In this document: one piece after another, positions 1-6,067 of the stretch | Numbering within the stretch: the first letter of the stretch is position 1 | Layout: every line of letters starts with the position of its first letter | Origin: Vandammella animalimorsus | GTDB taxonomy: Bacteria; Pseudomonadota; Gammaproteobacteria; Burkholderiales; Burkholderiaceae_C | Assembly (NCBI RefSeq): GCF_002285265.1 | Contig: NZ_NSJB01000001.1 | Span: 62,001-126,000 of the forward strand | DNA length: 64,000 nucleotides | Direction of reading: 5' to 3' | Made by a program: the position numbers and the translations under genes | Notes under the pieces: model-generated | Seen by the model: the letters and a program-made list of their open reading frames with translations, nothing else | What the model was told of the DNA's origin: nothing | Database searches by the model: none

Positions 1-223
1 GGGTGCCCGGCGCCTCGACCAGCGCCACCTCGGCCCCGAGGATGGGCTTGAGCCCCTTGCCGCGCGCCTTGGTATAGAACTTGACGGCGCCAAACAGATT
101 GTTCAGATCGCTGATGGCCAGCGCCGGCTGGCCATCGCTGGCCGCGCGCGCGACCACGTCGCCAATGCGGGTCGTGCCATCGACGACGGAAAACTCGGTG
201 TGCAAACGCAGGTGGACAAACAT
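1..223 (-). CDS. dnaE: DNA polymerase III subunit alpha, N-terminal fragment
   Basis: Partial: only the first 74 codons are inside the window and the gene runs off the left edge. The ATG is at 223-221 on the reverse strand. The translation opens MFVHLRLHTEFSVVDGTTR and continues with ALAISDLNNLFGAVKFY and KPILGAEV, which is the start of the PHP domain of the replicative polymerase alpha subunit. DnaE carries the 5'-3' polymerase activity of the DNA polymerase III holoenzyme. The match to beta-proteobacterial DnaE N-termini is very close. Catalytic Asp residues and the tau- and beta-binding parts lie outside the window and cannot be checked. Confidence 0.93.
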   Translation of the reverse strand, partial: MFVHLRLHTEFSVVDGTTRIGDVVARAASDGQPALAISDLNNLFGAVKFYTKARGKGLKPILGAEVALVEAPGT

Positions 224-527
224 GGGCGCGATTGTAGGAGTGGCCGCACGCCAGGCGCAGATTGCGCAGGCCACGGAAAACGGCTGCGCCCCTTGCATAC
301 AATGCGCGCCGTCACGCGCAACCGCCCCGGCAGGCCACGGCAACCAGGCCTGCCAGACGGAGCATCAGAAGATCGCCAGAAGAGCCGATTCGCGCGCGGC
401 CCACGATGTGCATGAAACGCCCTGCAGGCCTGCCGGCCAGCCGCCGCCCTGGCGCTGGCCGCCGCGCCTTTGCAGCAGCTGCTTGCCAACCATTTTTGCC
501 GCCAGCCCTGGGGCACGAAAGGAGACC
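224..527. other. Divergent intergenic region, dnaE / sigma factor
   Basis: About 300 bases separate the divergent dnaE and sigma-factor starts. A -10-like TACAAT sits at 298-303 on the forward strand with no convincing -35 at normal spacing. Longer open frames cross this stretch, but they look like high-GC artefacts without family similarity. I found no Fur-box-like inverted repeat, although FecI-type genes are often Fur-controlled. Confidence 0.5.
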
Positions 528-1094
528 ATGGGCGCCGCCAACACCGCGCTGGAGCCCCAGCACATCCAAGCCCTGTACGCCCACCACCACGGCTGGCTGC
601 AAGACTGGCTGCGCCGCCGCCTGGGCGACGCCTGCGACGCGGCCGACCTGGCGCAAGACACCTTCGTGCGCCTGCTCCTGCGCCCGCGCGCCGTGCCCGC
701 CGCCCCCGGCGCCCCCGGCATATTGGGCAGCGCCCCGCAGGCGCGCGCCTACCTGCGCACCATCGCCCACGGCCTGTGCATCGACCTGTGGCGCCGCCGC
801 GAGATCGAGCAGGCCTGGCTGCACACCCTGGCCGCCCAGCCCGAGGCGCTGGCCCCTTCCGCCGAAGAGCAGGCCGCCGTGCTGCAAGCCTTGTATGAAG
901 TGGACCGCATGCTGCGCCAGCTGCCGCCCAAGGCCGCGCGCGCCTTCGTGCTGGCCACCGCCTGCGGCATGACGCACCAGGAAGTGGCGCGCGAGCTGGG
1001 CGTGTGCCCGCGCACGGTTGGCCACTACATTGCCCAGGCCATGCTGCACTGCATGCAGCTCGAAGCGCGCGCGCTGGCCCAGCCGGCCGATTGA
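528..1094 (+). CDS. FecI-like ECF RNA polymerase sigma factor
   Basis: 188 aa, starting at the ATG at 528 behind a GGAG Shine-Dalgarno at 521-524. An open frame extends upstream to 81, but nothing there resembles a sigma factor. Region 2 is visible in the first third (DAADLAQDTFVRLL, then ARAYLRTIAHGLCIDLWRR). Region 4 near the C-terminus (LPPKAARAFVLATACGMTHQEVA, ELGVCPRTVGHYIAQAM) is the helix-turn-helix that contacts the -35 element. The size and the conserved WRR and LP..AR.AF signatures fit the FecI group, which activates iron-siderophore receptor genes when released by a FecR anti-sigma factor. The probable partners (FecR at 4815, receptor at 6068) are on the same strand but separated by a reverse operon of six genes. 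The stop codon runs directly into a tandem repeat. Confidence 0.87.
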   Translation: MGAANTALEPQHIQALYAHHHGWLQDWLRRRLGDACDAADLAQDTFVRLLLRPRAVPAAPGAPGILGSAPQARAYLRTIAHGLCIDLWRRREIEQAWLHTLAAQPEALAPSAEEQAAVLQALYEVDRMLRQLPPKAARAFVLATACGMTHQEVARELGVCPRTVGHYIAQAMLHCMQLEARALAQPAD

Positions 1095-1165
1095 GAGCCC
1101 GTCACGTGAGAGCCCGTCACGTGAGAACCTGTCACGTGAGAACCTGTCACGTGAGAACCTGTCAC
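1093..1165. repeat. Five tandem 15-bp repeats between convergent stop codons
   Basis: Four full units and a 13-base fifth unit, with consensus GAGAACCTGTCACGT (the first two read GAGAGCCCGTCACGT). Unit junctions create CACGTG palindromes, and each unit contains GTGA...TCAC able to form a small stem. The array fills the whole gap between the sigma-factor stop (1092-1094) and the DUF2269 stop (TCA at 1162-1164), and both stop codons overlap it. The unit length is a multiple of three, so copy-number change would not shift either frame. Confidence 0.9.
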
Positions 1166-1644
1166 GCCGCCGCCCACAGCGCGGGCTTGTTCACCATCAG
1201 CCAGTACACCAGCACCATGGCGATGAAGGCCGGGTAGCCCAGCGCCTCCCACCAGCGGGCCAGGCGCGCGTAGCTGGCGGGCAGGGCGCTGCCGCTGGCG
1301 TGGGCGGCCTGGGCCATGCGCGCCATGCGCAGTTGCAGCCACAGCACGGGCAGCCAGCAGGCGCCGGCCAGCGCGTACAGCGCCAGCGAGGCGGCCAGCC
1401 ACGGCGTGCTCAGCGGCCAGCCGGCCCAGTAGGCCAGCAGCACGCCGGTGACGGGCTGCACGATGACGGCGGGCGTGGTGAACCAGGTGTCGGCGCGCAC
1501 CACCAGGCGGCTGACCACGGCCTGCGCGGCCACGTTGCCCGAGCGGTTGGCAAAGAACATGTAGAAGGCCGAGCCAAAGCCCGTGCCGACCATGAGCACG
1601 CTGCTGACGATGTGCAGCCATTTGACGATGAGGTAGCTGTTCAT
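1162..1644 (-). CDS. DUF2269-type integral membrane protein
   Basis: 160 aa. The start ATG (1644-1642) overlaps the stop of the preceding DoxX-like gene in an ATGA arrangement, so translation is probably coupled. The opening MNSYLIVKWLHIVSSVLMVG followed by several hydrophobic segments (about residues 5-25, 50-72, 78-100 and 130-150) is typical of DUF2269 membrane proteins, whose biochemical role is not established. It is the last gene of the six-gene reverse operon headed by the GbsR/MarR regulator. Its 3' end abuts the 15-bp repeat array. Family assignment is confident; function is unknown. Confidence 0.8.
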   Translation of the reverse strand: MNSYLIVKWLHIVSSVLMVGTGFGSAFYMFFANRSGNVAAQAVVSRLVVRADTWFTTPAVIVQPVTGVLLAYWAGWPLSTPWLAASLALYALAGACWLPVLWLQLRMARMAQAAHASGSALPASYARLARWWEALGYPAFIAMVLVYWLMVNKPALWAAA

Positions 1645-2057
1645 GGGGCGCTGCGGTAGAGGACGAAAAGAATGGCCAGGATGGGCAGGTTCTTGCTCAG
1701 CGGGCCGATGGGGTGCAGCCACAGCGCGGGCAGCAGCGCGGTGGCGGCCAGCGTCAGGCCCAGCACGGCCAGGGCCGTGAGGGCGTAGGTGGCGCGGGTG
1801 GGCCGCCAGGTCAGCGCCAGCGCCAGGGCGATGTCCAGCGCCACGCCGCCGCCGATGAGCGCGTGCGCCAGCGGCCCCGGCGGCACGCCACCGGCGCGCA
1901 GCAGCGCCAGGCTTTGGCCGTTCCACTCGATCAGGCTGGCGGCCACGGTGAGCCAGCACACGGCGATCAGGCTGGCGCGCAGCAGGCGCAGTGCGCCAGG
2001 GGCGTGGAGGCCATGCGGGGCGTGGCTGGTTGCGGGTGTGGCGGGTGTGTTTGGCAT
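1641..2057 (-). CDS. DoxX-like membrane protein
   Basis: 138 aa with four hydrophobic segments (about residues 20-42, 58-78, 85-105 and 112-132). The motifs SLIEWNGQSLALLRAGG and PIGPLSKNLPILAILFVLYR recall the DoxX-like family. The start at 2057 follows the SDR gene stop by one base, and the end overlaps the DUF2269 start by four bases, so it sits inside a tightly packed operon. SDR, DoxX-like and DUF2269 genes recur together in Burkholderiales, suggesting a joint membrane-associated redox role, but no substrate is known. The longer in-frame extension upstream overlaps the SDR gene and is not needed. Confidence 0.78.
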   Translation of the reverse strand: MPNTPATPATSHAPHGLHAPGALRLLRASLIAVCWLTVAASLIEWNGQSLALLRAGGVPPGPLAHALIGGGVALDIALALALTWRPTRATYALTALAVLGLTLAATALLPALWLHPIGPLSKNLPILAILFVLYRSAP

Positions 2058-2058
2058 G

Positions 2059-3081
2059 TCAGCCTCCGGCGGATGCGGCCAGGCCCGCGACGAAGCGCGC
2101 CGGGGGCGTGGCCGGGCGGCCCAGCAGCGCGGGCAGGGTGTGGGCGTCGGCCACGTTGTCGCTGGCCAGCAGGGCCAGCGATTGGCTGCACCAGGGGGAA
2201 AAGGGCAGGGCATCGCCCAGGCGCGCGCTGGCTTGGGTCAGCCAATGGGGCAGGGGCCAGATGCGGGCGGGGCGGGCAGGCGCTTTGCCATCCAGCGCGC
2301 CCAGTTGCGTGCGCAGCAGGGCGATGTACTCGGCCAGCGTCATGGCCTGCGGGCCAGCCAGATCGGCCAGGCCGGTGAATGCGGCGGTGTTGTTGACGAT
2401 GTTGTTGACGGTGTTGTTGGCGGTGAAGTCAGTGGTGGCGCTTGTGGCCGTGGCCGCGCCAGCGGGCGGCGGCAGCAGGCGCGCCACGGCATCGGCTAGG
2501 TCCCACACGGCCAGGGGCTGCACGCGCGCTTGCAGCACCGGGCGCGGCAGGGCCAGCCAGGGCAGGCGCGCCAGCACCATGAACAGGCGCGTGCTCTCGC
2601 CGCCCGCGCCAAACACCAGGCTGGGGCGCAGCACCGCGCCGTCGAGCTGGCCGGCCTCGGTCAGCGCCAGCAGGCGGGCGTCGGCGGCGCGCTTGGTGCG
2701 GGCGTAGGCGGTGGCGCCGTGGGCGATGCCCAGCGCGGAAATCTGCACCACGCGGCGCAGACCGTGGGCGGCGCAGGCGTCGAACAGGGCGCGCGGGGCG
2801 GCATCGTGCACCAGCGCCATGGGCCGCGCGCGGCTGTCGCGCAGCAGGCCCACGGCGTTGACCACGGCCTGCACACCATGCAGCAGCGGCGCCCAGTGCG
2901 CGGGCGTGCTGGCCTGGGTGAAATCCACGGCCGGGCTGCTGTGGCGGCTGGCGGCGCGCACCTGCCAGCCCGCGCGGCGCAGGGCCTGGGCGATGTGGCG
3001 GCCAATGAAGCCGCTGGCGCCGCACAGCAGCGCGGTGGGGGCGGCGGCGGTGGTGGGCATGGGGGATGCGGGGGCTGTCAT
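2059..3081 (-). CDS. Atypical short-chain dehydrogenase, NAD(P)-binding epimerase-like
   Basis: 340 aa. The N-terminal Rossmann motif LLCGASGFIGRHIAQALRRAG (GxxGxxG, residues about 19-38) marks an NAD(P)-dependent sugar-epimerase-like or NmrA/NDUFA9-like protein. A YxxxK-like pair is present (TAYARTKRAAD), followed by LRPSLVFGAGG. An Asn/Thr-rich stretch at about residues 215-225 (NNTVNNIVNNTA) comes from short DNA repeats near 2390-2425 and is probably a loop insertion. It lies one base upstream of the DoxX-like gene and 39 bases downstream of the DUF393 gene. The substrate cannot be deduced from sequence. Confidence 0.83.
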   Translation of the reverse strand: MTAPASPMPTTAAAPTALLCGASGFIGRHIAQALRRAGWQVRAASRHSSPAVDFTQASTPAHWAPLLHGVQAVVNAVGLLRDSRARPMALVHDAAPRALFDACAAHGLRRVVQISALGIAHGATAYARTKRAADARLLALTEAGQLDGAVLRPSLVFGAGGESTRLFMVLARLPWLALPRPVLQARVQPLAVWDLADAVARLLPPPAGAATATSATTDFTANNTVNNIVNNTAAFTGLADLAGPQAMTLAEYIALLRTQLGALDGKAPARPARIWPLPHWLTQASARLGDALPFSPWCSQSLALLASDNVADAHTLPALLGRPATPPARFVAGLAASAGG

Positions 3082-3120
3082 GGCAAGGCTCCTTTCAAGG
3101 GCGTGGAAGGCGAACAGCCC

Positions 3121-3624
3121 TTACTTGGGGGATGGTTGACGGGGCGCGCCGCTTTCATCCAGGCGGCAAGCGCCCGCCGGGCCGCAGCGCTGGCTGGCAT
3201 GGCGGGCGGCGTGGGCTTGCGCCTCCTGCAAGGGCTGGGCCGGCGTGCGCGCGAACAGCCAGCGCGCCAGCCAGCGGGGCAGGCGCTGGCGGTGGCGCGC
3301 CAGGTGCGGGTAGAGCGCGCGCGCCAGCCGGCCCAGCAGCGGATGGCGCAGGGCGCGCGCCACGCGCTGGCGGCCCACGGCGGCGTAGGCGGCCTCGAAC
3401 GCGGGCACGCCCACCAGCACGCGGCCGTCGGCGGTCTGGGCGTGCATCAGGCGCATCAGCTCGGACTGGGTGCAGCCGGCGGGCGCGCCGTCAAAGCCGG
3501 GGGGCGAGCAGTCCACCAGCCGCAGGCGGCCGTGCGCGTCGCGCTGCAAGAGCGCGTGCATCTCCGCCGCGCACAGCGGGCAGGAGGCGTCGTAGTACAG
3601 CGTCAGGGGGTAGGTGGCGGGCAT
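3121..3624 (-). CDS. DCC-family (DUF393) thiol-disulfide oxidoreductase-like protein
   Basis: 167 aa. Near the N-terminus it has LTLYYDASCPLCAAEM, the DxxCPLC signature that gives the DCC family its name and resembles a thioredoxin CxxC site. The later VLVGVPAFEAAY and LYPHLARHR segments are also typical of DUF393 proteins. The C-terminal 30 residues are rich in Ala, Arg and Gln with an extra Cys pair (RCGPAGACR). It is the third gene of the reverse operon, 48 bases after the SRPBCC gene. Redox activity is suggested by the motif, but the partner is unknown. Confidence 0.85.
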   Translation of the reverse strand: MPATYPLTLYYDASCPLCAAEMHALLQRDAHGRLRLVDCSPPGFDGAPAGCTQSELMRLMHAQTADGRVLVGVPAFEAAYAAVGRQRVARALRHPLLGRLARALYPHLARHRQRLPRWLARWLFARTPAQPLQEAQAHAARHASQRCGPAGACRLDESGAPRQPSPK

Positions 3625-3672
3625 GGCGTCATCCTTGGTTTGAAAAGATGGATATTTCAGAAAAAAGTGAAA

Positions 3673-4173
3673 TCAAGGCGCAAAAAAAGGGGTGCGGCGG
3701 CTTGCGTTGCTTTCGCGGCCTGTGCGTGGCTCCAGGTTTTCGGCCAGGTTTTCGGCCAGGTGCTTGAGGGCGCGCAGGCGTTGGCGCGATTGGCGTTGCA
3801 CGTAGCGGCCCACCAGCGGCGTGAGCAGCCAGGCCACGGCCCGGTGCAGGCGCAAGTGGTAAGTGAAGTGCACGCGGCAGCGCTCTGGCCCCTCGGGCAC
3901 GAAGCGCCAGCTGCCCGCCAGCGCGGCGAACAGCCAGGGCCCGCGCAGCAGGCGGAAGGCGGCCACGCGCGGGCGTTGAAAGTTCACGTAGGCCACGTCA
4001 AACGCCATGCCCAGCGGGGCCGGGCAGTGCGCCACGCGCGTGCCGTCGGCGGCGGTGGCGGGCTGGGCGTGCGGGGTCAGGCTGTCCCACAGCGGGCGCA
4101 GGGCGTAGTCCTGGCTCAGGTCAAAGCAGGTGGCGGCGCTGGCCGCGATGTCGATGTGGGTCTGAATGCGCAT
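3673..4173 (-). CDS. SRPBCC-fold (polyketide cyclase / START-like) protein
   Basis: 166 aa, from the ATG at 4173. MRIQTHIDIAASAATCFDLSQDY at the start and a string of beta segments (VAYVNFQRPRVAAFRLL, GSWRFVPEGPERCRVHFTYHLRL) followed by a long C-terminal helix (VGRYVQRQSRQRLRALKHLAE) fit the helix-grip SRPBCC fold that binds hydrophobic ligands. The DNA near 3735-3765 contains a 12-bp duplication giving LAENLAENL. It is 25 bases downstream of the regulator gene, so it is probably the first structural gene of the operon. Confidence 0.75.
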   Translation of the reverse strand: MRIQTHIDIAASAATCFDLSQDYALRPLWDSLTPHAQPATAADGTRVAHCPAPLGMAFDVAYVNFQRPRVAAFRLLRGPWLFAALAGSWRFVPEGPERCRVHFTYHLRLHRAVAWLLTPLVGRYVQRQSRQRLRALKHLAENLAENLEPRTGRESNASRRTPFFAP

Positions 4174-4198
4174 GGGGCTTTCCTGGTCGGTTGAAGGT

Positions 4199-4717
4199 TC
4201 AGCGCACCAGCTTTTGCACGCTGGCGCCGAGCTTGAGCACTTTTTCCAGCGTGCTGGGCGACAGGCGCAGCATCTCCTCGCTCCAGGCGCCCAGCGCCTG
4301 CATGAAGCGCAGGGTTTCGCGCAGGCGGTCTTGCGCGTCGGGCGGCTCGGCGGCGAAGTCCTCGCGCGCCACCAGCTCGGCCAGCAGGCGCGTGGTGGGG
4401 TCGAACTCGCGCTCCTTGCGCTCGCGCACGATGGTGCGAAACAGCGCCCAGACGTCGCTGGAGGTTTCAAAGTAATCGCGCCGGTCGCCCAGCACGTGGG
4501 TGACGCGGATCAGGTTCCAGTTTTGCAGCTCCTTGAGGCTGTTGCTCACGTTCGAGCGCGCCACGCCCAGGGTCTCGGCCAGCGCCTCGGCATGCAGCGG
4601 GCGGCCGTGGATGAACAGCAGCGCATGGATTTGCGCCACCGTGCGGTTGACGCCCCAGGCAGAGCCCATTTCGCCCCAGTGGACGACGAAGCGGCGTGCG
4701 ATATCGGTCAGTTCCAT
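4199..4717 (-). CDS. GbsR/MarR-family transcriptional regulator
   Basis: 172 aa from the ATG at 4717 (MELTDIARRFVVHWGEMG). An open frame runs further upstream to 4816, but it crosses the operator and has no protein similarity, so the shorter start is preferred. A winged helix-turn-helix is visible at about residues 35-80 (HALLFIHGRPLHAEALAETLGVARSNVSNSLKEL, then GDRRDYFE as the wing), as in GbsR. It heads a reverse operon running to 1162. A perfect inverted repeat lies 24-46 bases upstream of the start, so autoregulation is likely. The ligand is unknown. Confidence 0.88.
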   Translation of the reverse strand: MELTDIARRFVVHWGEMGSAWGVNRTVAQIHALLFIHGRPLHAEALAETLGVARSNVSNSLKELQNWNLIRVTHVLGDRRDYFETSSDVWALFRTIVRERKEREFDPTTRLLAELVAREDFAAEPPDAQDRLRETLRFMQALGAWSEEMLRLSPSTLEKVLKLGASVQKLVR

Positions 4718-4741
4718 GCGGTGGGACTGTATAGCAACTGA

Positions 4742-4763
4742 AATTTCTGTCAAGACAGAAATT
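4742..4763. promoter_or_regulatory. Perfect inverted-repeat operator in the GbsR/FecR divergent region
   Basis: Two exact 10-bp arms, AATTTCTGTC and GACAGAAATT, are separated by AA. This is markedly AT-rich against the surrounding GC-rich DNA. On the reverse strand it contains TTGACA, followed by TATACA 14 bases later; this is promoter-like but with short spacing. The position just upstream of gbsR and 52 bases before the fecR start makes it the probable binding site of the adjacent GbsR/MarR regulator. It could influence both directions. Confidence 0.8.
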
Positions 4764-4814
4764 GCTGTTTGGGTTTGAACCGGCGCTGAAAGCCCTGCGA
4801 GAATCCAGCGCGCC

Positions 4815-5930
4815 ATGAAGCCCTACATCCCGCCCGGCCCCGATGTTGGCCCCCATCCCGACCTTGCCCCCGGCCCTGACGCCGGCACTGACGCCGGCAC
4901 TGACCCCGGCCCGGCCATGCCGCCCAGCCCGCCCCCGCAGCAGGCCATGCAGCAGGCGGCCCAGTGGTTCGCGCTGCTGCAATCGGGCCAGGCCAGCGCG
5001 GCCGAGCGCGCGCGCTGGCAGGCCTGGCTGGATGGCGCGCCCGAGCACCGCGCCGCCTGGGGCTTTGTCGAGCGCGTCAGCCAGCGCTTTCAGCCCTTGC
5101 GGCACGAAGCGGCCTCGCGCCTGGCGGCCGACGCCCTGCAAACTGCCAGCGCCCGGCTGGCGCGGCGGCGCACCCTGCTGGGCGTGGCCGCCGTGGCTGG
5201 CACGGGCGGCCTGCTGGGCTGGGCCGTGTGGCGCCAGCAGCCCGGCGCGCTGGACGCCGTGCTGGCCTGGGCTGCCGACCACCGCAGCGCCACCGGCCAG
5301 CGGCGCGACATCCGCCTGGCCGATGGCAGCCAGATCTGGCTGGCCAGCGCCACCGCGCTGGACGAGGACGTGCGCGCCGACCTGCGCCGCCTGCGCCTGC
5401 GCAGCGGCGAAATCCTGGTGCAAACCGCCGCCGACGCGGCTGGCCGCCCCTTCGTCGTCGATACCGCCCATGGCCGCATGCGCGCGCTGGGCACCCGCTT
5501 CAACGTGCGCCTGGAAGATGGTGAAGGCGATGAAGGCAGCGAGGGCGGCAGTCGCACGCAGCTGGCCGTCTATGAAGGCGCAGTGCAGATCACCCTGGCC
5601 GAAAGCGGCCAGCAGGCCACGCTGCACGCCGGCCAGCAGGTGCGCTTCAGCGCCCGCCGCCTGCACGCCGCCGCCGCCGCCGACCCGGCGCGCCAGGCCT
5701 GGGCGCAAGGCGTGCTGCTGGCGCAGGGCATCCCCCTGGGCCAGGTCATCGCCGAGCTGGCCCGCTACCGGCGCGGCCACATCGCCATCGCCCCGGCCGC
5801 CGCCCGCCTGCAGGTGCTGGGCAGCTACCCGCTGGACGACGTGGACACCGCCCTGGCCATGCTCGAGCGCGCCCTGCCCATCCGCATCACGCAACCGCTG
5901 CCGTGGTGGACCAGCGTCGAGATGCGCTGA
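4815..5930 (+). CDS. FecR-family anti-sigma factor / iron-signal transducer
   Basis: 371 aa from the ATG at 4815; an in-frame ATG at 4917 (MPPSPPPQQAM) would remove a Pro/Asp/Gly-rich head built of short repeats and is a credible alternative. The N-terminal domain (about residues 45-90, ALLQSGQASAAERARWQAWL, EHRAAWG) is the cytoplasmic DUF4880-type sigma-binding region. A hydrophobic segment at about 120-140 follows RRR. The periplasmic FecR domain follows (RDIRLADGSQIWLASATAL, RPFVVDTAHGRMRALGTRFNV). It would pass the receptor signal to the FecI-like sigma factor. The receptor gene is 137 bases downstream; the sigma gene is 3.7 kb upstream. Confidence 0.9.
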   Translation: MKPYIPPGPDVGPHPDLAPGPDAGTDAGTDPGPAMPPSPPPQQAMQQAAQWFALLQSGQASAAERARWQAWLDGAPEHRAAWGFVERVSQRFQPLRHEAASRLAADALQTASARLARRRTLLGVAAVAGTGGLLGWAVWRQQPGALDAVLAWAADHRSATGQRRDIRLADGSQIWLASATALDEDVRADLRRLRLRSGEILVQTAADAAGRPFVVDTAHGRMRALGTRFNVRLEDGEGDEGSEGGSRTQLAVYEGAVQITLAESGQQATLHAGQQVRFSARRLHAAAAADPARQAWAQGVLLAQGIPLGQVIAELARYRRGHIAIAPAAARLQVLGSYPLDDVDTALAMLERALPIRITQPLPWWTSVEMR

Positions 5931-6067
5931 ACATCGCCCCCAGCCAGCCCGATTGCCACTTTTTCCCGCCTCATCCGGTTTACGGGGTGAGCGCCTGCCC
6001 GGGCGCTTGCCACGGCGCCAGCCGCTGGCCCCCGCAACCCGAACACCCAAGGAAAAAGAGGACCACC

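Noticed and set aside
224-527. Fur box upstream of the FecI-like gene
   Set aside because: No GATAATGATWATCATTATC-like palindrome could be found here or ahead of fecR or the receptor.
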